From Heterostelium album PN500 (lineage: Eukaryota; Evosea; Eumycetozoa; Acytosteliales; Acytosteliaceae), in contig NW_008805102.1 of the NCBI RefSeq assembly GCF_000004825.1, positions 89,835 to 153,834 of the forward strand: 64,000 nt of DNA. Reading direction: 5' to 3'. The notes beneath the pieces were generated by a model. That model was not told the DNA's origin and did no database searches. It saw nothing but the letters and a program-made list of their open reading frames with translations. Shown here piece by piece: positions 36,946-47,593 of this stretch. Position 1 is the stretch's first letter; every line of letters starts with the position of its first letter. The translations under genes and the position numbers were made by a program.

Positions 36946-38757
36946 ATGAGTAGTGTTTTTCCTCATCAAAATACTTCAACTATTATTATTAGCCAAAGTC
37001 AACTGAATCAGCACCCTTTGGAGTTATTGGATCTACCAGATGATATCTTGTTATTCATCTTTGGTTTCCTCGATGAACAATCACTGACTCGAGTCAGTCA
37101 GATCTCAAACTTTTTCAATTCGATCTCGTCCAATCACAACATCTGGCGTGAATTGTTTCGTGCGAAATGGGGACCAATGTTCCCACTGGTGCCGGTGTGC
37201 ACCATCAATTGCTGTCATAAATACTTTTCCGATCCCTACGCCAACTTGGAACCGATCAACATGCTGTTTTCCTACGCTTTCTACAAGTCGCTGCTGATTC
37301 CCTCACAGATTCTCAGTGTCATCACCAGCACCTACTCGTTCAAGCAGATGTTCAAGTTTCGCAACCTGCTGTACTCCTACTATGCACCGGTATTGTCGGC
37401 CGGCCTCAAACTGCTGCGTTCAACAGTCGCCATAGACAGTCGCCGATGGGTAGCAATCGTCGATCCGCTGGTTCGTCCGGTCTCCGCTGGACGTCTTCCC
37501 AATGCTTTCCAATCGATCATCGACAAGACAATCATTCCCAACCAGAAGATCACCGTCATGCAAGATCAACAGGTATCGGAGCGCACCACCAACACCTATT
37601 GCATTCGTATCGTTCGAACCATACCAACACGAATCCTCAAGATGATGCTCTCACTGATTATCGACTACGAGAAGATTCCTCTGTGGGACGTTGCACTGCG
37701 TCATTGCACAGGCATGGTTATCAAAGCGCCAGAGATGAACGAACAAGGACAACTCCTCGATAACTTGCCCATCAAGAAAGTAGATCTTCTACACAAACAG
37801 ATTATGGGCAATCTTTATATGACCTATGCACGTATGGTCTACTCTGACACAAACGAGAACGACCAGTTCTTCACTGACCAAACAATCAATGGTGTCAACA
37901 GTGTATATCATAGTAGTGCAGCTAATAATACACCAACCAACAACGGTGGTAATAATAGTCTTTTGAATAATAACTTTGCCTATAGTAATAACGGTAACAA
38001 ACAAGTCAATCATAATAACAAAGCAATGAAGGCAAGTCTTAGTAATAACGGTATCACCAATGCAATGGAAATGATTCAGAATAAGATTAGCCAACAGCAA
38101 CAACAACAACAACAACCACCACAACCTATAGCTATCAACTCGGAAGCAGTGTCTGCCACCTCTTCTTCTGGAACGATACCGTCGCACCAACTCGACGCCG
38201 TCAACTACATCCACACTGCGGCTTCCACCAACACACCAACCATTTTACATTTACAACAACCACTGCAGCACATTTTAGAACAACAGAAACAAAAGGAAGA
38301 CGAAGCCAACGAGGAGAATGAAGAGTCTGATGATTCCTTCTCGGACTCTGACAGCGATTCCGATGATGACGACGACGACTCCTCCTCCGACGACGAAGAA
38401 GAAGAACCATCCGGTCCAACCAAAAGAGTTAGAAGGGTTGAAGATATCACCCCAGTAGACCCGGTTCTCAAGCAACCAATCTATATTGTACAACATAATA
38501 TCCCATTTTTCGTGAAGGGAATGAACAATCATCTCATGGACAAAGACATCCAGCCATTCCAACTCGATTGCTTTGGAAGTGGATTCGTTTTTGAACCACT
38601 CGAGAACAATGAAGTCAAACTCACCTACGTTCTCCAATTGACCAAGTCTGACTGGATGGAGGATGAAGCAGAGGTACTCCTGGATGATCTCGCTAGATCG
38701 AGAAGTCGTTCCATCTCCACTTTAATTTCACATGCTTATCATTTATCAAGAGCTTAG
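36946..38757 (+). CDS. F-box protein with possible START-like C-terminal domain
   Basis: Single exon, 603 aa. An F-box spans about residues 22-70 ('LDLPDDILLFIFGFLDEQSL' then 'NIWRELFRAKWG'), so it is expected to bind Skp1 in an SCF ubiquitin ligase. Residues about 200-300 and 505-603 could be two halves of a START-like lipid-binding fold: 'CIRIVRTIPTRILKMMLSLI', 'LWDVALRHCTGMVIKA', 'VDLLHKQIMG', then 'FGSGFVFEPLENNEVKLTYV' and a terminal helix. They are split by Asn/Gln-rich and acidic Ser/Asp stretches (about 310-480). The START reading is inference from pattern; the F-box is clear. Target unknown. Confidence 0.75.
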   Translation: MSSVFPHQNTSTIIISQSQLNQHPLELLDLPDDILLFIFGFLDEQSLTRVSQISNFFNSISSNHNIWRELFRAKWGPMFPLVPVCTINCCHKYFSDPYANLEPINMLFSYAFYKSLLIPSQILSVITSTYSFKQMFKFRNLLYSYYAPVLSAGLKLLRSTVAIDSRRWVAIVDPLVRPVSAGRLPNAFQSIIDKTIIPNQKITVMQDQQVSERTTNTYCIRIVRTIPTRILKMMLSLIIDYEKIPLWDVALRHCTGMVIKAPEMNEQGQLLDNLPIKKVDLLHKQIMGNLYMTYARMVYSDTNENDQFFTDQTINGVNSVYHSSAANNTPTNNGGNNSLLNNNFAYSNNGNKQVNHNNKAMKASLSNNGITNAMEMIQNKISQQQQQQQQPPQPIAINSEAVSATSSSGTIPSHQLDAVNYIHTAASTNTPTILHLQQPLQHILEQQKQKEDEANEENEESDDSFSDSDSDSDDDDDDSSSDDEEEEPSGPTKRVRRVEDITPVDPVLKQPIYIVQHNIPFFVKGMNNHLMDKDIQPFQLDCFGSGFVFEPLENNEVKLTYVLQLTKSDWMEDEAEVLLDDLARSRSRSISTLISHAYHLSRA

Positions 38758-38931
38758 ATTACAAACCAACAACCAACCAACAACACACAACAAAATCCCC
38801 TTTACTTTTTAAACTAATGATATTAATTAAACTTTAATATTATTATCTCTTTTTTTTATTTTATTTAATTCAAACAAAACAATTACTTTGTTTTAATAAT
38901 CAGTTATTAAAGTAAATCCAATATTTTATTA

Positions 38932-40659
38932 TTATTTGATTGATCTACTCTTTTTCATTTCTCTTCTTGAAACCCTAGGCTGATGTTGCTGTGGTTTACT
39001 CTCTTCTTTTTCAAATGTTATATGATCCAATTCGCTAAGGTTGGGGTTTAATGTTTTGATAAATTCGCATTGATCTTTGTATCTCGGAAGCTGTAGGAAA
39101 TCAATACAGGGCTTAGTCAATTCAGCTTTACATTCATCGACAATATATCTGATTGCAGGCAGACAGGCGTTTAGAATAGCTTTCTCTAAGATCTTTCCTT
39201 GTATCTCCTTTGTCAACAAACCTCTTTTGTTCAGCAATCTGAGTGTATCAATTGATCGCATAAACTCACTGTGATAGAGAAAGAGCAATTCGAATCTACC
39301 GAAATGAAACTGATTGTCCAAGTAGTATTCCACCATATGAATGAATCGCGATCTAAGAAAACATCGACAGAGAAAGGTTTTTGTGGTGTCATCGAATACC
39401 ACCTTGTCATAGAGATACAGGAATGCTTCGAGATGACCCTCTATGATTGTAGACTCTATTGCACTTAGGAAGTTGTTGTGGTTCGTCTGTGATATGATGA
39501 TGCCGAGTAATTCAATGTTACCCAACCCACCAGCCAATACCAGTTCCAATTGATCGCGTTCACTTCTGTTTTGCAATAGATATTTCGCAACTTCTACATG
39601 TTCGTGTCTGATGGTATAACTTATCGTTGAATCTAGACAGCCAACCGTTGTGTTTTGCTGCAGATACTTTACCACATCAAGGTGTCCGCCAACAGCAGCA
39701 AAGTGATACCCTTCTTTTGTGCATCCTTCTGTTCTATTTTCATGAAGATACTTCACTGCTTCAAGATGACCGTTACCAGCTGCTTCATTCATAGATTCAA
39801 CACTGCTTTGTAGTCTCTTATAGTTCTCAGTCAAGTACTTTAATATCTCTACTTGACCGTTCTTTGCCGCCAACACAAATGCATTTCTAGAGAATGTATA
39901 GTTTGTTTTGTTCCTCTCGAGCAGAAGGTTAATCATAGTCATATCGCCATTCCTCGCTGCCCAATCGAATGAGACATGCGAACATCCTTCAGTCCTATTG
40001 TCAAACAACCACTCTACGAGTTGCCTGTTGTTATTGACCACGGCAAAGTCAATGGCATTCCAACTGCACCCTTCAGTCCTATTCTCGTGACACCAGCGAA
40101 CCAGTTCGATGTCGCCGTGCTTCGCTGCGTAGTCCATCGCGTCTTTCGAAACGATTTGATTGGGATCTGTCGCCAAGTACTTGAACAACTCCAAGTGTCC
40201 GTTGATCAGACACAGATTGATTTCATTGCCCTCCAAAATGCCGAGTTTCTGAAAGTACTTTACGATTGCAGTTCGACCGAGTCGCGCTGCCACCTGTGTG
40301 ATATACCGATCGCATGTGTCATCTCTAAGCGCGTCTTTCTGAGTGAGTGGTGATTCTTTTACTTTTTGTATCAACAGATCAACATTTCCATAGTGCACAA
40401 GATTTATATATTTCTTTGAATACTCTTCCCAATTCTTTACTCTACTTTTGTAATTCAAAAATGTCGAATCGAATCAATTAGTTAATTAATAAATCTAATC
40501 ATAATCATAATCACATAAAAAAACTAGACTAAACAAACCAGCTACTAGTTTAAATACATACAGTATTCTTTTTTGTAAATGTATTTCTTTAACAAAATAG
40601 AAAATCAAGTATTTTAATATTTTATTTCTAAGTATATAGATAAATAAAGATTTTTCCAT
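38932..40659 (-). CDS. Dictyostelid ankyrin-family protein
   Basis: Two exons, 40659-40562 and 40444-38932 (CT|GTATGT...AAAAG|T, phase 2), 536 aa. Exon 1 is the family leader 'MEKSLFIYILRNKILKYLIF'; the body begins 'NWEEYSKKYINLVHYGNVDL'. It has about ten degenerate ankyrin repeats with 'HENRTEGCS' loops and helix cores like 'GNGHLEAVKYLHENRTEGC', then a less regular C-terminal part and a basic end ('PRVSRREMKKSRSIK'). It is collinear with the gene at 23590 (same intron site and phase; 'RSERDQLELVLAGGLGNIEL' against 'RGERDHSELTSACVMGDMST'). Function unknown; a scaffold or adaptor is most likely. Confidence 0.8.
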
Positions 40660-41068
40660 TATTTACAATTTAATATATTAAAATATGATATTTAAACAAT
40701 CGTCGCGATTGAACACAAAAATGATTTGGTGATTCATTTATTCTTTAAGATTAAGTTTTTATGTTTTGAGAAATTATTTATAATTTATAATTTATTGAAA
40801 TCCAGATAATAAGTTATATCAAATTTATCTATTTATTAAATCTATTCCTTTTTTTGACAAAAGATGAAGGAAATTCAACTTTGATTGAATTGAATATCTA
40901 CTAACATATATATATATATATTTATTTAAAAAATGAACAAAATATATATCTTTATCTTTTTAATATTTTACATTATAAAGGTACAGAAATTATCTAATTT
41001 GATAATCTTAAATAATATCAAATCAAAGAGGTTCAATATCTACATATTTAGTTTCATCATAATCATCG
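40660..41068. other. Intergenic, AT-rich
   Basis: 409 bases between the ankyrin-family start and the FNIP-type gene end, both minus strand. It includes a short (TA)n run near 40905-40921. Nothing else seen. Confidence 0.4.
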
Positions 41069-42689
41069 TCATGGCGACGTAATAATAGGTGATCTATGTT
41101 TGTCTATAAGTTTTTTAAGTTGTTTGAGTGTAAGAAATAATCCTTTGGTTAGATGATCATCCAATGTTATGAATACGGTTGGGTTTTGTCTTTCTCTGTA
41201 GAGTGTTAAATTGCAATCCGTACTGAGTTGCACTTGATATTTCTGGACACTCATTAGATTCAAAAAGAAATCGGACGATGCCAAACCACAGGGATAGTGT
41301 ATCTCTTTGACCGACGGCGGTACCGTTATCGAAAAGAGATATCGACCATGCTCTAGTTTCTCAACGGACTCTGGAATGGAACCTGCCGTCAAGTGCTGAT
41401 AGAATGTCTCGCCCAGCGCCAACTCCTTGACACCGAACGGAATTGCACCGGGTGGAGTTGATTGATTATAGTAATTGCCCAACCGCAGCGATCTAATGGT
41501 CTGAGGTAAACGTGATTTCGTTTCCTTCTTCCGGTAGTTGAACTTTAGGAATCCCTGTTTCTTCACGGTTTCCTGATAGTGAAAGGGCAGACCCGTTTCA
41601 ATCTCCAGTGACTCCAGCCCGGGTGGAATAACGAATTGATTGAAATCCGCAGTGAATCTGCTAATCTTTAGGTGTTTGAGTCCGGGCGGTATATCTTCGA
41701 TGGCTTGCGGTAGCATCGCAATGTGTTTGATTGAGAGACGCGTCAGTGAACTGGGCAACGTCTTGAAAACAATGTTATAGCGTTGACCGAGATGCAGCTC
41801 CTCGAGAGTATCCGGTAGACATCCCGGTTGCAATCTCTCTTGAAACTTGTTACCGATCGACAAGTACCGGAGTTTCGACGGCAGCACGCCAAGCTCTAGC
41901 GCCGACGATAGATTAGGGAATGACAAGTACTCTAGGTTGGCCGGCAGCATATTGCTCTTAACCACACGGTTGTAGAACTGCGACATCTTCAGGTGTGTCA
42001 GTGACGAAGGCAGTGAATTCTCTTCAAAGACACCGGTGAAATCGGTCAGTGTCAAACGTTCAATATGATTAGGTATCGCGCCTGCCACCAGTGAATTACA
42101 ATCACCGAAGCATATCAACTCCCTAACGCTTCTGGGCAACAACAAACCACCAGGTTCATTCAAATCACTAACATTCAAAGTCAATTCTTGTAAACTAAAA
42201 GGATAACTATCGATTTTATCTAGATAATCTTTTTCCTCTAAATAGTTGTTGATTGTTAAGTTTGTTTGTTATTGATTGTTAAAATAAAACTGTTTTTTAA
42301 AACATACTGCCAAACATTACAAAGTCATATTTCAGCATTAGATTATTCAATTCAGATGAATTGTCTTTGTCGTTTTCGATGTTTTCGTTGTTGTTATCGT
42401 CATTCTTTGTATTAGTAGATAAAAATGATTCTTTAGTTGTATTTAAGTAATATGCAGTTGTATATGATTTATTCTCTATTGATCTACGTATTTGTTGCTT
42501 GAACGACTGTAAACAGCATTTCTGATCGAATCTATAGAGTGTTGGCAATGGCTGATCGAAATACAAGAATTGATCTCTATTGTCAAACAAACGTTTGCAT
42601 ATCAATACTAAACAGATTCTATCTATATTTTTATCCAAGTATTTCAATATGTTCTTAAGTAAAATGTATGATAGTTGGTGTAATTGCAT
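41069..42689 (-). CDS. FNIP/LRR-type repeat protein with F-box-like N-terminus
   Basis: Two exons, 42689-42308 and 42237-41069 (A|GTATGT...TTTAG|AG, phase 1), 516 aa. The start is taken at the ATG at 42689 (MQLHQLSY) because further upstream the frame has no ATG and this is where related dictyostelid proteins begin. Residues 4-45 ('SYILLKNILKYLDKNIDRIC', 'LICKRLFDNRDQFLYF') form the F-box-like head common to dictyostelid FNIP proteins. The C-terminal two thirds are about 22-residue repeats of the form 'LPSSLTHLKMSQFYNRVV' and 'LPDTLEELHLGQRYN', degenerate FNIP units. Many dictyostelid relatives exist; molecular role unknown, possibly substrate recognition in ubiquitin ligases (inference). Confidence 0.8.
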
Positions 42690-43584
42690 TTGATGTGAAA
42701 ATGGTGTATAAAAACAATTAATTGGAAAGAAGTAGTGAATGAAAGGGTTGTCCGAAAGACAATCCAAACTTTTATTTTATTTTTTTCCCCAGTAATTTAG
42801 GATTTTTTTTATTTTTTTTTTTAATTAAATGTTAAACATTTCAACTCATCTTTTTGTAAAAGAAATTGTTTCTAATTATGCTGCAAAGATAGTTTTTGTT
42901 TACAAGATAGTTATTGTTATTGTTATTGTTGCCACTGCCACTATTGTTATCGTATTGAAAACGAAGTGGAATCGGTCATCGAAATAGTTTTCAATAATTT
43001 GGTTGGTTGTTGATAATATTACTAATACTAAGCTTCGACAACAATATAGATAGAGCAGATCAGAATACAAGATTTTCATATCATGTGAAATATAATAATA
43101 TTGCTATCTTTGAAAACAATCTATTTACCAAATGATATTGTTTATATATCATGACTTTGGGTTGGTGATCATCCAACTAGCCTGATTAATGGCCAACGTC
43201 AATGACACTAACTATTATAAACTCATAGGTAACAATCATTTCAATTGTTGTTGTTGTTATATATAATATTTACTCTTCAAAGTCAGCAAAAGGAAAATAC
43301 ATCTTTTTTTTTTAAAAATATTGTATTTGCTTTAAACAAAATTATTAAAGATGTTACTTTAAGAGTTTTAAAATTAATATTTATTGTATTTATCAGAAGT
43401 GGTTAAACTGATTTTAAAAAATTCCAATTGAGCCAAATAATAAGTTAATTCCCCTAATCGATGTATCCATCAGATCTGTTTACATATCCATAAAGATAAT
43501 ATTTTATACTTCATCCTTTAATTAAATGTTAAAATTTTGATCAATTTATTATTATTATTTTTTCACAAAAATTGATTTATTCCC
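42690..43584. other. Intergenic, AT-rich
   Basis: 895 bases upstream of the FNIP-type gene. It contains a (GTTATT)n-like microsatellite near 42910-42955. The block at 43140-43260 is of ordinary complexity with no open frame. Confidence 0.4.
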
Positions 43585-45192
43585 TCATTTTGGGGAATTC
43601 TTTAAAATCTGAGATTTGTCGTTTAATTCCTTAATCTCTAGTTTTGATATGAACTCAACCAACACTGATAATGATTCAAAAGATGATGGACATTGACGAG
43701 TCATATCATCTTTAATGTACAGAAGTTCCTCTAATGACATAGCTGTCTTGTTGAGTGATGTTTTGTTGAGAATAAACTCTAAAATATTATTACAATTATG
43801 AATGAAGATTTTTTTGATAAAATCATGATTGATTGCTATCGTTTCAAGGGTGCACTCACTACGATTCTCAGTCAACCATTGGAGGATGTCCACTCTATCA
43901 GAACCGCAAATTGTAAATAAGAGTGCGTTGATTGTGCAACCTTCAGTACGGTTCTCACTCAGCCACTTTATTATATCGAGTTGATCGTATTTAGCTGCTA
44001 AATCCATGGAATTGCTACTGAATCGGTAGAGATTGTCATCACCATTCCTCTCATGCAGATATTTAACCATGTTGAGATGTCCACCTGGAATAACTTTTTC
44101 GAGGATATCCACACTGAATCTCTCATTGGTATTACTTAGATACCATTCGACCACTTCCAATTTCCCGTTGGCTGCAACTAGATTGATGACTCCAGGTGTA
44201 TAGCCTTCAGTACGGTTCTCTTTCAACCATTTAACAATATCTAGCCGACCTTTTATCGATGCTTTGTCTAATGCAGCTTTACTGCATCCTACAGTAGTGT
44301 TTGTATGAAGCCACAATAAAATTTCTCGGTGCCCATATGTCGCGGCAATATCCATAGCTTGATATGTCAAGTTATTTGTAAATGTAGTATTTGAATGGAT
44401 CCATTTAATAAGTTCGAAACTACCAACACTTGCAGCTCTTTCAATCAAATCAAACGAGTCGCATTTACATTCAAGTTTGACTAACAATTTGAAGAGCGCA
44501 TCTATATTCCTTGTTTCTGAGGCATTCAGCAAGTATTCTTCATCGGCACTATCAAAAAGATCTCCATGTTTCTCCAGCAGGTATTCAAAGGTCGGCATCT
44601 GGTTACCATTATCGCAAGTAAAAAAGTATCCTTCTCTGGTATAACTTCCGGTCTACTATCTTCTAACCATTTGATCATCTCGATCCGACCGAAATACACT
44701 GCTTCGTTATAGGTATTTCCACATTGTCCTTGAATATTCTCTCCTAGTTTGTCGATAAACAGTTTCATAATCTCCAAATTACCGGAATGCGGTGATCTCT
44801 CTAGAGGCAAGTAGAAATCCCATTGCACCGTGGTGAATCGACCCAATAGGTATTCAATCAATTCCATTCTACCGTATCTCGATGCCAACGAAAGGAAATC
44901 GTTGAGTAGAAGATAAAGATCCATTACACTCTTTTCATCTATTTTGTAGCGCTCGAGCAGAAACTCGAATATCTCTAATCGACCACCTCTGATTGCACAT
45001 TCAAACACCGACAAATCTTTAAAGATGGTCTTTTCAGCCATACATTGTTTTAACAAATCTAAATAATTGTAAGCAGCCAACAAACAAGGTTTTTTAACCA
45101 CTAAATTTCAAAGTGATTTCACTGATATGATTAAATATCAAATTGACTATTACTTTATTATTAAATATTATTGAAAATAATGACTTATTCAT
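43585..45192 (-). pseudogene. Dictyostelid ankyrin-family pseudogene with two frameshifts
   Basis: Three frames together make one family member of about 530 residues. Frame A: ATG at 45192, leader 'MNKSLFSIIFNNKVIVNLIF', stop at 45094-45096. Frame B: 45107 to about 44626, 'VVKKPCLLAAYNYLDLLKQC' onwards. Frame C: about 44619 to 43585, 'GNQMPTFEYLLEKHG' through the 'WLSENRTEGCT' repeats. A to B shifts within 45096-45107. B to C shifts at or next to a run of six A (T on the coding strand) at 44620-44625, where one more base would restore register with relatives. Introns cannot explain either change: the joins are abrupt and GT-AG pairs of correct phase are missing. It is most likely an inactivated copy, though the homopolymer site could be a sequencing error. 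Confidence 0.7.
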
Positions 45193-45756
45193 AACTAAAG
45201 ATAACAAATAAACTATTCCAATAAGGTAAAATAATCAAACTTACTGATCACAAACAGAAGTTAAAAAAATAACCCAAAAAACAAAAAAAGATATTTTGTT
45301 TAATTCAAATAATTAATTCTTTAAAGTCTTTTGTATTATTCAAAACTAAACTGGCTCTTGCTTGTAACCATAAGTCAAATAAAATAAAAAAAACCACTCA
45401 GATCACATTAACCCCCGCAGGCGAAAGTGGTTGGGAGCCAGTTTTGTTTTGTATGGATAAATATTATTATTTATAGAACATTTTATTTTTATCTTTTTAA
45501 TTTATATAAAAATAGAAGTTACCCAAAAAGATAACTATAACCTCAAGTTTGATGTTAAAAATGATTAACTAATAGTTAGGCAAACAAAGATTTAATCATA
45601 TTAAAACGAATTTAATAAATAAAGTTTTATTCATATAGAACGACCTTCATTAGTGAATTATAAACCAAGTAGAGTACTTCTATTATTTTATATTTTATAG
45701 AAATAGAAATTGATATATTATTTATTTATTGGTTCATGTTTATTTAAATAATTATA
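45193..45756. other. Intergenic spacer with RNA candidate
   Basis: 564 bases between the pseudogene and the B-box/kelch gene. Apart from the hairpin candidate it is AT-rich without recognisable signals. Confidence 0.4.
45348..45444 (+). ncRNA. Candidate structured small RNA with DUSE-like upstream element
   Basis: A 10-bp perfect outer stem pairs 'aaactggctc' (45348-45357) with 'gagccagttt' (45435-45444) and can extend inward with G-U pairs. A 7-bp inner stem pairs 'aaccact' (45392-45398) with 'agtggtt' (45426-45432). The enclosed 'cccccgcaggcg' is GC-rich in an otherwise very AT-rich spacer. 'ttttgtttt' follows as a possible Pol III stop. About 70 bases upstream, 'aacccaaaaa' (45271-45280) resembles the dictyostelid upstream sequence element (about ACCCATAA) found ahead of spliceosomal and other small RNA genes. 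It does not match any tRNA, U1, U2, U4, U5 or U6 core I could recognise. Transcription and strand are inferred. Confidence 0.4.
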
Positions 45757-47574
45757 TTATAATGTTATTGATGTAGATCCACACATCCATCTGGCATTAG
45801 GAGAAATATTTCGAAAGAATGGTTCCCATTGATTGGATTCAATTGAATATTTGAAATTATAATCATTAGAATTAGCAAATGAATAAATAAAACTCGATGT
45901 TGGTGATTCTCGGTGATACTTCACATATCTATAAGTTTCATATATGAGAGGAATATCATTGAGATTTATCGTTTGTTTTGTTTCAACATTGTATTTGAGG
46001 AATAGTTTTTTTGTTGTATCCAAAATAAAGAAATTTCCATTTTTATCATTACATGCCGAGTATGGTATTATATCAATTTGATGATCTTTTATCATTCTAT
46101 TTGTCAAATCGAATTGAAATAACTTATTTTGTTGGTATGATATTGAATATAATGAACCTTTGAAGATCATTGATGATGCTTGCTGACCATATTGACCGGG
46201 TAATTGATGATATGATTCAAATTTCATTGTCAAGATGTTGAATCGGTCAATTCTATTTTGTACACTACCATTCACTAAATAGATATAATCTTGACCATCA
46301 TAACAAACTGATATACATGAATCAATTCTAATTCCTTCATAATCGCCAATATGTTCAATTGATTTCGATTTAATTGATATTTTAAGCCATTTTTTTTGAT
46401 TTGTGTTTGGATATCCACCGAATATATAGATATATTCACCAATTGAAACAATAGCAGAGTCAGTATAATTAAAATAATAATCAAACTGTAATTCTTCAAT
46501 TGAATAGTTGTTTGATGTGTTGATCAGTGTTGCTCCTCTTTTTTGATGTGTTACGAAAATATATGTTTGTTTATTATCATTGTTGTTTGTTGTTGTTGTT
46601 TTTGTTGTTGATGTTGGCTTTAATGTTGATTCAATCTTATCAACCTTGATTGATTGTTCAATGATTGAATTCAATTGATTGAAATCAAGTTGTTTGATTG
46701 AAATTTTATATGATGATAATGATGAATTGTCATTATTGTCAGTGATTGTTGTTGATTTAAATTGATTGTTGTATTTATAAATGATATCTAATAATAAAGA
46801 TGTCGAATCAGAGGAATGCTCTTTGAGAATATTGAAATTATTATTATTATATTCATTGAATAATGTTTGGTTATTATCATTGATGAATGATTGTAGAGAT
46901 GAATTTGTTGTTATTGATTCCATTATTGTTTTTGTTGAAAATAATGATGTTGTATCTTCAATAACTGATTGATCATTATCCTTGCTACTATTACTCTTAT
47001 CATGATTAATACCATTATTATTATTATTTACTTTATTAAATATATTTATAACATTTATTAAATATTTCAAATTCGTAATATAATTTTCGATTTTATTAGT
47101 GATTTTATGTTTGTCATCACTGATAGGTTTCTGTAGTTTGTGTTCTTCAATGATTAGATATTGATGTAATTGTTCAAAGTGTTGTTTGATATCATTCTCT
47201 GTTGTTGTTAATGATTGATAGAGAGAAGTCGATAATCTTAACGATTCCCAAATCGACTTAAGTTTAATATTGATTTGTGAAATGAATTTATTACTATTAT
47301 TACAATTATTTGTATTATTACTAGCAGTGTCATTACTAATATTATTATTAGTTGCTGTTGTTGTGGTGGTGGTGGTGGTGGTGGTGGTGTCAATAATATC
47401 ATCTAATTTCAATGAACTCAATGAATTTTTAATGTCGTCAATATGTTCAAATTTATCGAAATGATCAGGGTGATCATTGATATGACTAGTAATACATTTT
47501 GAACACATCAAACTATTACATTGATAACAAATGAATTTGTTTGATTTTTGGTGATTTAAACATTTATTATTCAT
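45757..47574 (-). CDS. B-box zinc-finger / kelch-like protein
   Basis: Single exon, 605 aa, ATG start. Residues 1-45 are a B-box: 'CLNHQKSNKFICYQCNSLMC' with 'CSKCITSHINDHPDHF' (C-x2-H...C-x2-C...C-x2-C...H-x-x-H pattern), binding zinc. After Thr/Asn runs a helical, coiled-coil-like middle follows (about 100-300). The C-terminal 270 residues form kelch-like blades: 'AIVSIGEYIYIFGGYPNTNQ', 'GQDYIYLVNGSVQNRIDRFN', 'SSMIFKGSLYSISYQQNKLF' and 'NGNFFILDTTKKLFLKYN'. This B-box plus propeller layout is a large dictyostelid family of unknown role; TRIM-like ubiquitin or scaffold functions are possible, but no RING is present. A (GTG)n tract near 47365 encodes the Thr run. Confidence 0.82.
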   Translation of the reverse strand: MNNKCLNHQKSNKFICYQCNSLMCSKCITSHINDHPDHFDKFEHIDDIKNSLSSLKLDDIIDTTTTTTTTTTTATNNNISNDTASNNTNNCNNSNKFISQINIKLKSIWESLRLSTSLYQSLTTTENDIKQHFEQLHQYLIIEEHKLQKPISDDKHKITNKIENYITNLKYLINVINIFNKVNNNNNGINHDKSNSSKDNDQSVIEDTTSLFSTKTIMESITTNSSLQSFINDNNQTLFNEYNNNNFNILKEHSSDSTSLLLDIIYKYNNQFKSTTITDNNDNSSLSSYKISIKQLDFNQLNSIIEQSIKVDKIESTLKPTSTTKTTTTNNNDNKQTYIFVTHQKRGATLINTSNNYSIEELQFDYYFNYTDSAIVSIGEYIYIFGGYPNTNQKKWLKISIKSKSIEHIGDYEGIRIDSCISVCYDGQDYIYLVNGSVQNRIDRFNILTMKFESYHQLPGQYGQQASSMIFKGSLYSISYQQNKLFQFDLTNRMIKDHQIDIIPYSACNDKNGNFFILDTTKKLFLKYNVETKQTINLNDIPLIYETYRYVKYHRESPTSSFIYSFANSNDYNFKYSIESNQWEPFFRNISPNARWMCGSTSITL

Positions 47575-47593
47575 TATTACTGGTGTTTAACTT

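Noticed and set aside
45096-45160. A 53-base intron (GTAATA...TTTAG) in the 5' part of the locus at 43585
   Set aside because: It would remove the conserved leader segment and still leaves the wrong phase.
45348-45444. Reading the hairpin candidate as a tRNA or hammerhead ribozyme
   Set aside because: No T-loop GGTTCRA, no anticodon arm and no CTGATGA/GAA core; kept only as an unclassified RNA candidate.
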